Part shown: positions 1 to 9,108 of the stretch, in pieces
Layout: every line of letters begins with the position of its first letter
Position numbering within the stretch: the first letter of the stretch is position 1
Assembly: GCA_022563075.1 (NCBI GenBank)
Contig: JADFOC010000062.1
Location: 1 to 9,421, forward strand
Direction: 5' to 3'
Source of the DNA: Pseudomonadota bacterium
GTDB lineage: Bacteria > Pseudomonadota > Gammaproteobacteria > Pseudomonadales > Pseudohongiellaceae
DNA: 9,421 nt
Program-made: the position numbers and the translations under genes
The notes under the pieces: model-generated
Told to the model about the DNA's origin: nothing
Database searches by the model: none
The model's input: only the letters and a program-made list of their open reading frames with translations

Positions 1-3000
1 GCCTATTCGTATACTGAGAAAAAACGTATTCGTAAAGACTTTGGTAAATTGCCCAGTGCAATAGATATTCCATATCTTTTATCCATCCAGATAGACTCCT
101 ATAAACAATTTACACAGACCGATACCGCGCCTGAAGATCGTAAAGATCAGGGGCTGCACGCAGCCTTCAAGTCTGTTTTTCCCATCGTCAGTTATTCTGG
201 CAAGGCTATTTTGGAATACGTTAGTTATAAATTGGGCAAGCCCGGATTTGATGTTAAGGAATGTCAATTACGTGGCACGACTTATTCCGTGTCCCTGAGG
301 GTGAAAGTAAGGTTGATTCTTTATGATAAGGAATCAACCGCCCAGGTTATCAAAGATATTAAAGAACAAGAAGTATATATGGGTGAAATACCGCTAATGA
401 CGGATTGTGGTACTTTCGTTATTAATGGTACAGAGAGAGTAGTGGTTTCTCAATTACACCGTTCACCCGGGGTATTTTTCGACCACGATAAAGGCAAGAC
501 TCACAGCTCGGGCAAGCTGTTGTATTCCGCTCGCGTCATTCCTTACCGTGGTTCCTGGCTGGATTTCGAATTCGATCCCAAGGATATGGTCTATGTTCGA
601 ATCGACAGGCGCAGGAAATTACCGGCGACAGTGTTGTTGCGTGCGTTGGGATTTAGCTCACAAGAAATCCTGGAAATGTTCTACGAGAACAACAGCTTTA
701 AGGTTGCAAGGGGCAAAGAACCAACCATTACGCTCAAGCTCATTCCTGCCCGTCTGCGCGGAGAAGTTCTGAGTTTTCCAATCAATGACAAGAAAGGCAA
801 GGAAATTGTCGAAGAAGGGCGCCGTATAACCAGCCGCCATATTCGACTAATGGAAACGGCAAAACTGACCGAATTGAAAATTGCAAACGATTATTTGGTT
901 GGCGCTGCATTGGCTTCCGACATCATCGATGAAGAAACCGGTGAAGTTTTGTTCGCCTGTAATACGGAATTAACAGAAGAATTAGTGGAAGAAATGCTGG
1001 CTCAAGGCGTGAAGGGGTTCCAGACTATCTACACCAATGATTTGGACTGTGGGCCTTTTGTTTCGCACACATTGCGGATCGATACCTCAACTTCCAAATT
1101 GGAAGCGATGGTTGAAGTCTACCGCATGATGCGACCGGGCGAGCCGCCCACTAAGGAATCGGCGGAAAATTTGTTTTCCAATCTGTTCTTTTCTCCCGAG
1201 CGGTATGACTTGTCTGCGGTGGGGCGCATGAAATTCAATCGTCGACTCGGCAGGCCAGAAACCGAAGGATCTCCGGTTCTTAACGCGGATGACATCGTCG
1301 ATGTTCTGAAAACGCTAGTAGGGATTAGAAACGGATTTGGATCGGTTGACGATATCGATCATTTAGGCAACCGCCGTATTCGTTCAGTTGGTGAGATGGC
1401 AGAAAATCAATTTCGAGTCGGACTGGTTCGTGTAGAGCGAGCCGTAAAAGAACGGTTGAGCATGGCTGATTCGGAAGGCCTGATGCCACAGGATATGATT
1501 AATGCCAAGCCAGTTGCAGCGGCGATTAAGGAATTCTTCGGGTCGAGTCAACTCTCGCAATTTATGGATCAGAATAACCCGCTGTCTGAGGTAACCCACA
1601 AGCGACGCGTGTCGGCTCTCGGGCCAGGCGGATTGACCAGAGAACGCGCCGGCTTCGAGGTGCGAGACGTGCACCCCACTCACTATGGCCGTGTGTGTCC
1701 GATAGAAACACCGGAAGGGCCAAATATTGGTTTGATTAATTCACTGGCAACCTATGCCAGAACCAATTCTTACGGCTTTCTGGAAACTCCCTACAGAAGA
1801 GTGATTACAAATAAGGTAACCGATGAAATTCATTACCTGTCGGCAATCGATGAAAGTGATTTCGTCATCGCCCAGGCGAGCGCTCCGCTGAACAAGAAAC
1901 GCGGTTTTGTTGATAGCCTGATTACGGTCAGATACAAAGGCGAAACGACACTGAAGCCACGTGAAGATGTGGACTATATGGACGTTGCGCCACAGCAAAT
2001 GGTATCGGTAGCGGCAGCACTGATACCGTTCCTCGAACATGACGATGCCAATCGCGCGCTCATGGGTTCCAATATGCAGCGACAAGCCGTGCCGACTCTT
2101 AAGACGGAAAAACCTTTGGTTGGCACCGGCATGGAACGTAATGTGGCCCGTGATTCTGGGGTGTGTGTGGTTGCATTCCGCGGTGGAGTTATAGAGAGCG
2201 TCGATGCGGCACGATTGATTGTGCGTGTGAACGATGCAGAGACCGAGGCCGGAGAAGCTGGCGTGGATATTTACAATCTCACCAAATACACGCGCTCAAA
2301 TCAGAATACCTGTATCAGCCAACGACCTCTTGTGAAAAAGGGAGATTTGATCAGTCGTGGAGATATTCTGGCGGACGGCCCCTCCATCGATATGGGGGAA
2401 CTGGCGCTCGGACAGAACATGCGCATCGCGTTCATGCCCTGGAATGGGTATAACTTCGAAGATTCTATTCTGATCTCTGAAAGGGTTGTGAAGGAAGATC
2501 GCTTTACTACTATCCACATTCAGGAACTCACCTGTGTGGCTCGTGATACCAAGCTCGGCTCGGAAGAAATTACCGCCGATATTCCCAATGTGGGAGAAGG
2601 TGCTCTCAGCAAGTTGGATGAATCTGGCATCGTGTATATAGGTGCCGAAGTCGGTACCGGTGACATCTTGGTTGGCAAAGTCACGCCAAAAGGCGAAACA
2701 CAATTAACGCCTGAGGAAAAACTGCTGCGAGCCATCTTCGGAGAGAAAGCGTCCGATGTAAAAGATACCTCTCTGCGCGTGCCGACCAGTGTCAAGGGTA
2801 CCATCATCGATGTACAGGTATTCACTCGAGATGGCTTGGAGAAAGATCAGCGTGCGCTCGAAATTCAAGAATATCAATTAGCCAAGGTACGCAAAGATAT
2901 CGAAGATGAATATCGCATTGTCGAAGCTGCGACCTATGAGCGCTTGCATAAAGCCTTGGTGAACAAGGTGGTTGCCGGTGGTCCTCGATTAAAGAAAGGA

Positions 3001-4086
3001 CAGAAGGTTACAAACGACTATCTTAACGGACTTTCGAAGGACGAATGGTTCAAGTTAAGGATGTCTAATGACAGCCACAACAAGCAGTTGGAAAGGGCAG
3101 AAGAGCAACTTAAAGAGAGACGGCTGGAGCTGGATGAGCGCTTCGAAGACAAGCGGAAAAAGCTGACCCAGGGCGACGATTTGGCGCCCGGGGTGTTGAA
3201 GATTGTGAAAGTCTACCTCGCTATCAAGCGCCGTATACAACCCGGCGACAAGATGGCGGGTCGTCACGGAAATAAGGGTGTTATCTCGGTCATCATGCCC
3301 ATCGAGGACATGCCCTACGATGAGAGCGGCGATCCAATTGATATTGTTCTCAATCCTTTGGGAGTGCCTTCTCGTATGAATGTAGGGCAGGTTTTGGAAA
3401 CCCATTTGGGCGCGGCTGCGAAGGGTCTTGGCGACCGGATCGGAAAAATGCTTGATGATCAGAAGAAAGTCTCGGAGTTGAGAAAGCTACTGAACGATAT
3501 CTACAACAAAATCGGTGAACGTAAGGAAGACTTAAAGAGCCTATCCGACGATGAAATATTCGAGTTGGCAGACAATCTAAGAGCCGGTGTGCCCATGGCA
3601 ACACCCGTTTTCGATGGCGCTGCCGAATCGGAAATCAAAGATATGCTGAAATTGGCTGGCATGGACGAGGCCGGTCAGATACAACTCTTCGATGGTCGCA
3701 GCGGGGAAGCATTCGACCAACTGGTAACCGTTGGCATCATGTATATGTTAAAGCTGAATCACCTGGTCGATGACAAGATGCATGCAAGATCGACCGGTTC
3801 TTATAGCCTGGTAACGCAGCAACCACTAGGCGGCAAGGCACAGTTTGGTGGTCAACGCTTCGGCGAGATGGAAGTGTGGGCATTGGAAGCCTACGGCGCG
3901 GCTTATACTCTGCAAGAAATGCTTACCGTTAAGTCGGATGATGTGGCTGGACGCACCAAGATGTATAAAAATATCGTGGATGGCGATCATCGCATGGAAC
4001 CAGGAATGCCGGAATCATTTAATGTACTAGTGAAAGAAATCAGATCCTTGGGGATCGATATGGCGTTGGACGTAAGCACTAAGTAG
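1..4086 (+). CDS. rpoB: DNA-directed RNA polymerase subunit beta (5' partial, start codon just outside the window)
   Basis: RpoB pairs with beta-prime to form the catalytic cleft of RNA polymerase. Frame 1 is open from base 1 and begins [16 protein letters not shown], matching the family N-terminus from residue 2, so only the ATG is missing; full length would be 1362 aa (1342 in E. coli). The stop is TAG. Residues below count that Met. Rifampicin pocket: the [21 protein letters not shown] stretch has Asp524, His534 and Ser539 (E. coli D516, H526, S531), all wild type, with a natural Val for Ile just before the Ser. NFED at 819-822 holds the E813/D814 equivalents. [12 protein letters not shown] carries Lys1085 and Lys1093 (E. 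coli K1065, K1073). The flap tip LLRAIFG is present. The numbering offset grows from +8 to +20 across the βi9 region, which is therefore 12 residues longer than in E. coli. The first in-frame start-like codon in the window, TTG at 49, encodes an internal Leu. Rifampicin susceptibility is an inference. Confidence 0.99.
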   Translation, partial: AYSYTEKKRIRKDFGKLPSAIDIPYLLSIQIDSYKQFTQTDTAPEDRKDQGLHAAFKSVFPIVSYSGKAILEYVSYKLGKPGFDVKECQLRGTTYSVSLRVKVRLILYDKESTAQVIKDIKEQEVYMGEIPLMTDCGTFVINGTERVVVSQLHRSPGVFFDHDKGKTHSSGKLLYSARVIPYRGSWLDFEFDPKDMVYVRIDRRRKLPATVLLRALGFSSQEILEMFYENNSFKVARGKEPTITLKLIPARLRGEVLSFPINDKKGKEIVEEGRRITSRHIRLMETAKLTELKIANDYLVGAALASDIIDEETGEVLFACNTELTEELVEEMLAQGVKGFQTIYTNDLDCGPFVSHTLRIDTSTSKLEAMVEVYRMMRPGEPPTKESAENLFSNLFFSPERYDLSAVGRMKFNRRLGRPETEGSPVLNADDIVDVLKTLVGIRNGFGSVDDIDHLGNRRIRSVGEMAENQFRVGLVRVERAVKERLSMADSEGLMPQDMINAKPVAAAIKEFFGSSQLSQFMDQNNPLSEVTHKRRVSALGPGGLTRERAGFEVRDVHPTHYGRVCPIETPEGPNIGLINSLATYARTNSYGFLETPYRRVITNKVTDEIHYLSAIDESDFVIAQASAPLNKKRGFVDSLITVRYKGETTLKPREDVDYMDVAPQQMVSVAAALIPFLEHDDANRALMGSNMQRQAVPTLKTEKPLVGTGMERNVARDSGVCVVAFRGGVIESVDAARLIVRVNDAETEAGEAGVDIYNLTKYTRSNQNTCISQRPLVKKGDLISRGDILADGPSIDMGELALGQNMRIAFMPWNGYNFEDSILISERVVKEDRFTTIHIQELTCVARDTKLGSEEITADIPNVGEGALSKLDESGIVYIGAEVGTGDILVGKVTPKGETQLTPEEKLLRAIFGEKASDVKDTSLRVPTSVKGTIIDVQVFTRDGLEKDQRALEIQEYQLAKVRKDIEDEYRIVEAATYERLHKALVNKVVAGGPRLKKGQKVTNDYLNGLSKDEWFKLRMSNDSHNKQLERAEEQLKERRLELDERFEDKRKKLTQGDDLAPGVLKIVKVYLAIKRRIQPGDKMAGRHGNKGVISVIMPIEDMPYDESGDPIDIVLNPLGVPSRMNVGQVLETHLGAAAKGLGDRIGKMLDDQKKVSELRKLLNDIYNKIGERKEDLKSLSDDEIFELADNLRAGVPMATPVFDGAAESEIKDMLKLAGMDEAGQIQLFDGRSGEAFDQLVTVGIMYMLKLNHLVDDKMHARSTGSYSLVTQQPLGGKAQFGGQRFGEMEVWALEAYGAAYTLQEMLTVKSDDVAGRTKMYKNIVDGDHRMEPGMPESFNVLVKEIRSLGIDMALDVSTK

Positions 4087-4148
4087 CCCAATCCAGACTG
4101 GTCGGTTATTAAATGAATCGTTTAGCAAAGAATTAGTGATTATTACAG

Positions 4149-4179
4149 CCCGAAAGCGAAACCGCATCGGGTGGAGGAG
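4149..4179 (+). promoter_or_regulatory. Hairpin abutting the rpoC ribosome binding site
   Basis: In the 98-nt rpoB-rpoC spacer, CCCGA (4149-4153) pairs with TCGGG (4167-4171). Inside it GCG (4156-4158) pairs with CGC (4163-4165) around an AAAC loop, with a small AA/A internal loop between the two helices. The strong Shine-Dalgarno GGAGGAG (4173-4179) starts one base after the stem and sits 5 nt before the rpoC ATG. There is no U-tract, so this is not an intrinsic terminator. It could influence rpoC translation or mRNA stability; that role is inference. The rest of the spacer holds only a weak CCAGACTGG dyad at 4093-4101. Confidence 0.5.
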
Positions 4180-4184
4180 TTAGA

Positions 4185-7100
4185 ATGAAAGACCTGTTAG
4201 GGTTGCTTAAATCTCAATCACAATCAGATGATTTTGATTCCATTCGAATAGGGTTAGCCTCACCGGAAATGATCAGAGCCTGGTCATTTGGTGAAGTTAA
4301 GAAGCCGGAGACCATTAACTATCGAACGTTCAAGCCAGAACGTGATGGCTTGTTCTGCGCCAAGATTTTTGGTCCGATCAAGGATTACGAATGTCTCTGC
4401 GGAAAGTACAAGCGACTGAAGCATCGCGGCGTTATTTGTGAGAAGTGTGGTGTAGAGGTGGCTTTGTCGAAGGTGCGCCGCGATCGCATGGGTCACGTTG
4501 AATTAGCCAGCCCGGTAGCACACATCTGGTTCCTGAAATCATTGCCTTCGCGCATTGGCTTATTGCTCGATATGACTCTGCGCGACATCGAAAGAATCTT
4601 GTATTTCGAATCTTTCGTGGTAGTGGATCCCGGCATGACCACGCTGGAGAAAGGTCAATTGCTGACAGATGAGCAGTACTACGAAGCCATGGAAGAATTC
4701 AGCGACGAATTCGAAGCCAAGATGGGCGCGGAAGCTGTCCAAACCTTGATGAAAGATATGGATGTTGCGGCGGAAGTGGCGCATATACGCGAAGAAATTC
4801 CCGCGACCAATTCTGAAACCAAATTGAAGAAACTGTCCAAGCGACTTAAATTGCTGGAGGCCTTCCAGGAGTCTGGCAATAAGCCAGAATGGATGGTGAT
4901 GACAGTATTGCCGGTGTTACCACCGGATCTACGTCCATTAGTACCCTTGGATGGTGGCCGCTTCGCCACGTCTGATCTAAACGACTTATACCGCCGTGTT
5001 ATTAATAGAAATAACCGCCTTAAGCGTCTGCTTGATCTGAACGCGCCGGACATCATCGTGCGCAACGAGAAGCGCATGTTGCAGGAAGCGGTGGACGCAT
5101 TGCTTGACAACGGTCGACGTGGTCGCGCCATAACCGGATCCAACAAGCGACCTCTGAAATCGCTAGCCGACATGATCAAAGGCAAACAGGGTCGTTTCCG
5201 TCAGAATCTTCTCGGTAAACGCGTGGACTATTCCGGTCGCTCAGTGATCGTGGTGGGCCCTACTCTGAAGCTGCATCAATGTGGTCTACCCAAGAAGATG
5301 GCGTTGGAGCTCTTTAAGCCATTCATCTTCGGCAAACTGGAGCGTCGGGGACTGGCCACAACAATAAAGGCGGCGAAGAAAATGGTGGAGCGCGAAACCG
5401 CCGAAGTCTGGGATATCCTGGCGGACGTGATTCGTGAACACCCGGTGCTGTTGAACCGGGCGCCAACTCTGCACAGACTGGGTATTCAGGCATTTGAGCC
5501 GGTATTAATCGAGGGTAAGGCGATTCAATTACATCCCTTGGTCTGTGCTGCATACAACGCGGATTTCGATGGTGACCAGATGGCGGTACATGTGCCGTTA
5601 ACGCTGGAAGCGCAACTCGAAGCACGTACCTTGATGATGTCTACCAACAATATTCTGGCTCCGGCAAACGGCGAGCCGATTATTGTGCCATCGCAAGATG
5701 TCGTACTGGGCCTTTATTACATGACTCGTGAACGGGTCAATGCCGCCGGTGAAGGCATGGTGTTTGCGGATGCCAAGGAAGTAGAGCGTGCCTACGAAAC
5801 TAATCATGCCCACCTGCAGGCACGTATTAAAGTTCGCATTACCAATGTGGAGACCGATGCAGACGGTAAAGAAGTCTCTACTACTGAGATCGTTGATACC
5901 ACCGTTGGTCGAGTGCTTTTATTCAATATCGTGCCAAAAGGTTTGTCCTTCTCAATGGTGAATCAGAAGATGACGAAAAAGCAAATCTCTCAGATTCTCA
6001 ATGCCTGTTATCGAAACGTTGGTCTGAAGGAAACGGTTATTTTTGCCGACCAACTAATGTACACCGGTTACAAATATTCAACACGGTCCGGATCTTCGAT
6101 TGGGGTGAATGATTTTGTAATACCGGACGATAAAGAAGCCATCATTGATCGGGCTAAGGCAGAAGTGGAAGAAATTGAAGCGCAATTTGCTTCTGGCCTG
6201 GTAACCAAAGGTGAAAAATACAACAAGGTAATCGATATTTGGTCACGGGCCAACGATGTGGTGGCCAAGTCGATGATGGATGCGCTTTCCACCGAGGTTG
6301 TCATTAATAAGGAAGGGAAAGAAGAGATTCAGGAGTCGTTCAATTCTGTCTATGTGTATGCGGATTCGGGCGCCAGAGGATCACCTGCGCAAATCAGGCA
6401 GCTGGCTGGAATGCGCGGCTTGATGGCACGCCCAGACGGCTCCATTATCGAAACGCCGATTACGGCAAACTTCCGTGAGGGCTTGAGCGTATCTCAGTAT
6501 TTTACCTCTACCCACGGTGCGCGTAAGGGCCTTGCGGATACTGCATTAAAAACCGCGAACTCTGGCTACCTTACCAGACGTCTAGTGGATATTTCTCAGG
6601 ATCTCGTTATTACCGAGCAGGATTGTGGCACCGAAAATGGTTTGACCATGACGCCTATCATCGAAGGTGGCGACATCATCGCGCCACTTGGCGACCGGGT
6701 ATTGGGTCGAGTACTGGCGGCAGATGTCATGGATGAGGCCGGTAAGAAAGTCATTATCGAAGCCGGTACTATGATTACCGAACCAATGGTTGACAAACTC
6801 GAGACCTGCGGCGTGGACCAGGTCTATGTGCGATCTCCCATCACCTGTGAGACTCGCTTTGGCATTTGCAGTCAGTGCTACGGACGAGACCTCGCGCGCG
6901 GACACGTGGTTAACGTCGGTGAGGCGGTGGGGGTCATCGCCGCTCAGTCTATCGGTGAGCCAGGCACACAGCTGACTATGCGTACCTTCCACATCGGTGG
7001 CGCCGCCTCGAGAGCGACCGCTACTGACAGTGTGCAGGTTAAAAACAACGGCACCATCCATCTTTACAACATGAAGACGGTGGAAAACATCAAGGGAGAA

Positions 7101-8411
7101 TTGGTGGTTGTCTCTCGTTCCGGCGAACTGATCGTCAACGATGTCAATGGTCGTGAGCGGGAGCGCTACAAGTTGCCCTATGGTGCAGTAGTTACTGTTG
7201 GCAAGAAAATTGAAGTGGAAGCCGGTCAGATTGTGGCGACCTGGGATCCGCATACCCACCCGATCGTTTCAGAAGTGGCGGGTAAGGTTGCCTTCGCCGC
7301 GATGGAGGAAGGTATCACGGTACGGGAACAGACCGATGAAATTACCGGACTCAGCAGTATTTCCATAATCGATCCGGCCGAGCGTTCTGCTTCTGCCAAG
7401 GAATTACGTCCAGGTGTAACCGTGGTGGACAATAAGGGCAAAGAAGTATGTCTGCCCGGTACCACAGTCACAGCACATTACTTCTTACCCGCTAATGCGA
7501 TCGTGAGTCTCAAAGATGGCGCGGATTTGAATATTGGTGATGTCATTGCACGCATTCCACAGGAAGGCTCAAAGACTCGAGACATCACCGGTGGTCTACC
7601 AAGAGTGGCGGATTTATTTGAAGCGCGTAAACCGAAAGAACCGGCAATACTCGCTGAAATTTCCGGCACCGTCAGCTTTGGTAAGGAAACCAAAGGAAAA
7701 CGTAGGCTCGTTATAACTCCAAAGGATGGGGTAAACCCCATCGATGGATCGGATCACTATGAAGTATTAATCCCTAAGTGGCGAATCATGACTGTGTTTG
7801 AAGGAGAGCACATCGAGAAAGGAGAGGTTGTTTCGGAAGGGCCTCCAGTGCCGCATGATATCTTGCGATTGAAAGGTGTCGAGCCTCTGGCCCAATACAT
7901 CGTCAACGAAGTACAAGACGTTTATCGACTACAGGGTGTGCGTATCAACGATAAGCACATCGAGGTCATCGTCAGACAGATGCTGCGTAAAGTAGAGGTT
8001 ACGCGACCCGGTGAATCTAAATTGATTAAAGGAGAGCAGGTTACCTACACGCATATTCTTGAAGTTAATGACCAGCTGAGGGAAGAGGGCAAGGTGGAGG
8101 TAAGATTCGATCGCATGCTGCTAGGCATTACCAAGGCATCGTTGGCTACCGAATCCTTTATTTCTGCGGCGTCATTCCAGGAAACCACGCGTGTACTGAC
8201 GGAAGCAGCGGTAACTGGCAAGCGCGATTTTCTCCGTGGTTTAAAAGAAAATGTGGTGGTGGGCAGGCTTATTCCGGCAGGAACGGGACTGGCTTATCAT
8301 GAAGCCCGCAAACAGAAAGCCGCAGAAGCAGCTGCATCGAAGGCCGTAACCGCCAGTGACGTAGAAGCAGCCCTTAGTGAGGCATTGAGTGCGGAGAAAA
8401 CCACGACTTAA
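4185..8411 (+). CDS. rpoC: DNA-directed RNA polymerase subunit beta-prime
   Basis: RpoC holds the catalytic magnesium and the clamp of RNA polymerase. It has 1408 aa (E. coli 1407). ATG is preceded by GGAGGAG 5 nt upstream, and the start MKDLLGLLK matches the family. Zinc site 1: Cys70, Cys72, Cys85, Cys88. Active site NADFDGD: Asp460, Asp462, Asp464. Zinc site 2: Cys814, Cys888, Cys895, Cys898. Trigger loop: Met932, His936, then the long gammaproteobacterial insertion, resuming at Gly1136. These numbers equal those of E. coli, so there is no net length change to that point. ppGpp site 1 keeps Arg417, Lys615, Ile619, Asp622 and Tyr626 but has Lys at 362, where E. coli has Arg. Site 2, shared with DksA, keeps Asn680, Lys681, Asp684. 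A six-residue insertion lies near 1181-1186 (see the palindrome entry). The C-terminal tail is Ala-rich and divergent, as is usual. Tandem stops TAA TGA. Probably cotranscribed with rpoB. Confidence 0.99.
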   Translation: MKDLLGLLKSQSQSDDFDSIRIGLASPEMIRAWSFGEVKKPETINYRTFKPERDGLFCAKIFGPIKDYECLCGKYKRLKHRGVICEKCGVEVALSKVRRDRMGHVELASPVAHIWFLKSLPSRIGLLLDMTLRDIERILYFESFVVVDPGMTTLEKGQLLTDEQYYEAMEEFSDEFEAKMGAEAVQTLMKDMDVAAEVAHIREEIPATNSETKLKKLSKRLKLLEAFQESGNKPEWMVMTVLPVLPPDLRPLVPLDGGRFATSDLNDLYRRVINRNNRLKRLLDLNAPDIIVRNEKRMLQEAVDALLDNGRRGRAITGSNKRPLKSLADMIKGKQGRFRQNLLGKRVDYSGRSVIVVGPTLKLHQCGLPKKMALELFKPFIFGKLERRGLATTIKAAKKMVERETAEVWDILADVIREHPVLLNRAPTLHRLGIQAFEPVLIEGKAIQLHPLVCAAYNADFDGDQMAVHVPLTLEAQLEARTLMMSTNNILAPANGEPIIVPSQDVVLGLYYMTRERVNAAGEGMVFADAKEVERAYETNHAHLQARIKVRITNVETDADGKEVSTTEIVDTTVGRVLLFNIVPKGLSFSMVNQKMTKKQISQILNACYRNVGLKETVIFADQLMYTGYKYSTRSGSSIGVNDFVIPDDKEAIIDRAKAEVEEIEAQFASGLVTKGEKYNKVIDIWSRANDVVAKSMMDALSTEVVINKEGKEEIQESFNSVYVYADSGARGSPAQIRQLAGMRGLMARPDGSIIETPITANFREGLSVSQYFTSTHGARKGLADTALKTANSGYLTRRLVDISQDLVITEQDCGTENGLTMTPIIEGGDIIAPLGDRVLGRVLAADVMDEAGKKVIIEAGTMITEPMVDKLETCGVDQVYVRSPITCETRFGICSQCYGRDLARGHVVNVGEAVGVIAAQSIGEPGTQLTMRTFHIGGAASRATATDSVQVKNNGTIHLYNMKTVENIKGELVVVSRSGELIVNDVNGRERERYKLPYGAVVTVGKKIEVEAGQIVATWDPHTHPIVSEVAGKVAFAAMEEGITVREQTDEITGLSSISIIDPAERSASAKELRPGVTVVDNKGKEVCLPGTTVTAHYFLPANAIVSLKDGADLNIGDVIARIPQEGSKTRDITGGLPRVADLFEARKPKEPAILAEISGTVSFGKETKGKRRLVITPKDGVNPIDGSDHYEVLIPKWRIMTVFEGEHIEKGEVVSEGPPVPHDILRLKGVEPLAQYIVNEVQDVYRLQGVRINDKHIEVIVRQMLRKVEVTRPGESKLIKGEQVTYTHILEVNDQLREEGKVEVRFDRMLLGITKASLATESFISAASFQETTRVLTEAAVTGKRDFLRGLKENVVVGRLIPAGTGLAYHEARKQKAAEAAASKAVTASDVEAALSEALSAEKTTT
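7725..7742 (+). repeat. 18-bp palindrome inserted in frame in rpoC, bounded by a GATGG direct repeat
   Basis: GATGGGGT (7725-7732) and ACCCCATC (7735-7742) are perfect inverted repeats separated by AA; as RNA this gives a 7-bp stem with a UAAA loop. The next five bases, GATGG (7743-7747), repeat the first five of the palindrome. The unit encodes DGVNPI within [16 protein letters not shown]. Removing exactly these 18 bases leaves TPKDGSDHYE, which lines up without a gap on E. coli TPVDGSDPYE as I recall it. The segment therefore looks like a small palindromic insertion or templated duplication that kept the reading frame. The base pattern is seen directly; the insertion history is inferred. 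Confidence 0.7.
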
Positions 8412-8423
8412 TGAGCAGTTAGA

Positions 8424-8459
8424 CAAAGTAGATCCGGTGCAGAGACGGGAGCTACTTTG
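8424..8459 (+). other. Stem-loop shortly after the rpoC stop, without a U-tract
   Basis: CAAAGTAG (8424-8431) is perfectly complementary to CTACTTTG (8452-8459). After one A/G mismatch, TCC (8433-8435) also pairs with GGA (8448-8450), giving about 11 base pairs. The sequence that follows is AAACAGTTGAC, with no run of T, so it lacks the tail of an intrinsic terminator. It may protect the 3' end of rpoBC transcripts or attenuate readthrough into rpsL. GTAGATCC within its 5' side (8428-8435) has a second perfect partner at 8554-8561. Confidence 0.5.
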
Positions 8460-8465
8460 AAACAG

Positions 8466-8494
8466 TTGACTAGAGGATGTGGGATCATTAAACT
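8466..8494 (+). promoter_or_regulatory. Candidate sigma-70 promoter for rpsL-rpsG
   Basis: TTGACT (8466-8471) matches the -35 consensus at 5 of 6 positions. After a 17-nt spacer comes TAAACT (8489-8494), matching TATAAT at 4 of 6. There is no extended -10 TG. Initiation would fall near 8501 and give a leader of about 90 nt before rpsL. It lies between rpoC and rpsL, where an independent promoter for the ribosomal protein genes would make sense. The spacer overlaps the left arm of the 8476-8519 inverted repeat. Predicted from the bases only. Confidence 0.4.
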
Positions 8495-8519
8495 CTCGCC
8501 TCCTTTATCAGCCCACATC
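8476..8519 (+). repeat. Inverted repeat in the rpoC-rpsL spacer
   Basis: GATGTGGG (8476-8483) and CCCACATC (8512-8519) are perfectly complementary 8-base arms around a 28-nt, AT-leaning loop. No T-run follows. If the candidate promoter at 8466-8494 is used, the left arm is promoter spacer and is not transcribed from that start, so the RNA stem would form only in readthrough transcripts from rpoC. It could also act as a DNA dyad for a regulator. Role unknown. Confidence 0.45.
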
Positions 8520-8590
8520 ATGTAGCAACAAATACAGGACAGTGTCAGGTCCAGGATCTACACTATTTAACCGTTTAATTTGGAGTCTAA

Positions 8591-8962
8591 ATGACCACAA
8601 TTAACCAGCTAGTACGCAAGCCCAGACGCAGAAAGGTCAGCAAGAGTGGTGTGCCAGCCTTGCAAGGCTCACCACAGAAGCGTGGCGTGTGTACCAGAGT
8701 CTATACAACCACACCGAAGAAGCCTAATTCGGCGTTACGAAAGGTCTGTCGTGTGCGCCTGGTTAATGGCTATGAAGTCACATCCTACATTGGTGGCGAA
8801 GGTCATAATTTACAGGAACACTCGGTGGTCCTGATCAGAGGTGGCCGGGTTAAAGACTTACCAGGTGTACGCTATCACACGGTACGTGGAACTCTGGATA
8901 CTTCGGGTGTGGCAGATCGTCGGCAGGGCCGGTCTAAATACGGCACTAAACGCCCAAAATAA
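8591..8962 (+). CDS. rpsL: 30S ribosomal protein S12
   Basis: S12 lies at the decoding centre of the small ribosomal subunit and helps control tRNA selection accuracy. The 123-aa product begins [12 protein letters not shown] and ends KYGTKRPK; E. coli has 124 aa with one extra Ala at the end. Conserved segments are [37 protein letters not shown] and [17 protein letters not shown]. Counting Met, Lys43, Lys88 and Pro91 are wild type, so streptomycin sensitivity is expected. Asp89 corresponds to the residue that is beta-methylthiolated in E. coli S12. ATG is preceded by TTTGGAG ending 5 nt upstream. It follows rpoC after 179 nt, probably served both by readthrough and by a local promoter. Confidence 0.99.
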   Translation: MTTINQLVRKPRRRKVSKSGVPALQGSPQKRGVCTRVYTTTPKKPNSALRKVCRVRLVNGYEVTSYIGGEGHNLQEHSVVLIRGGRVKDLPGVRYHTVRGTLDTSGVADRRQGRSKYGTKRPK

Positions 8963-9015
8963 TGTGCAGTCAGTAGTAGAGTCAAAGCAGTACCAACAAG
9001 CGTAAGGATGCGCGA

Positions 9016-9045
9016 CTCATCGAGGCTCTTTAAATATTCGATGAG
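9016..9045 (+). promoter_or_regulatory. Hairpin presenting a boxA-like sequence in its loop
   Basis: CTCATCGA (9016-9023) and TCGATGAG (9038-9045) form a perfect 8-bp stem, extendable by a G-U pair, around a 14-nt loop. The loop contains GCTCTTTAA (9025-9033), identical to the core of the E. coli ribosomal RNA boxA TGCTCTTTAACA, which binds NusB with S10; flanking positions differ, so 9 of 12 match. It lies in the rpsL-rpsG spacer. The stem is clear. A boxA role is an inference, weakened because the same nine bases also occur inside rpoC at 5309-5317 as ordinary codons. Confidence 0.4.
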
Positions 9046-9056
9046 AGAGAGTAAGG

Positions 9057-9098
9057 CCAGGTGTTATTGGTTTGACTAAAACCAACTGAGAATCCTGG
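9057..9098 (+). promoter_or_regulatory. Two-tier hairpin upstream of rpsG, candidate S7 autoregulatory site
   Basis: CCAGG (9057-9061) pairs with CCTGG (9094-9098), and nested inside, TTGGTTT (9067-9073) pairs with AAACCAA (9079-9085) around the loop GACTA. An asymmetric internal loop (9062-9066 against 9086-9093) separates the helices. In E. coli, S7 represses the str operon by binding the rpsL-rpsG spacer of the mRNA, so a structured element ending 28 nt before the rpsG start is in the right place. Similarity to the S7-binding part of 16S rRNA was not tested. No T-run follows, so it is not an intrinsic terminator. Confidence 0.45.
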
Positions 9099-9108
9099 AT
9101 AACCCTGA

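Noticed and set aside
49..51. TTG as the start codon of rpoB
   Set aside because: Frame 1 is open from base 1 and encodes the conserved RpoB N-terminus from residue 2, so this TTG is an internal Leu.
1540..1620. Rifampicin resistance mutation in rpoB
   Set aside because: The key residues corresponding to D516, H526, R529 and S531 are wild type; the Val for Ile next to the Ser is, as I recall, natural in Pseudomonas-type RpoB.
5309..5317. Second GCTCTTTAA boxA-like match
   Set aside because: It encodes the conserved ELFK part of RpoC and has no flanking hairpin; treated as coincidence.
6582..7259. 225-aa open frame on the minus strand inside rpoC
   Set aside because: It lies wholly opposite a highly conserved gene and resembles no family I recognise. 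It is best explained as a shadow of rpoC codon bias. The same applies to the other antisense and out-of-frame openings.
8476..8519. Intrinsic terminator between rpoC and rpsL
   Set aside because: The 28-nt loop is long, the stem is not followed by a T-run, and the gene order suggests readthrough.
8717..8866. Streptomycin resistance mutation in rpsL
   Set aside because: Lys43, Lys88 and Pro91 are all wild type.
9072..9103. TTGACT with a downstream GATAAC as an rpsG promoter
   Set aside because: The spacing is 20 nt, and the TTGACT lies within the nested hairpin; too weak to call.
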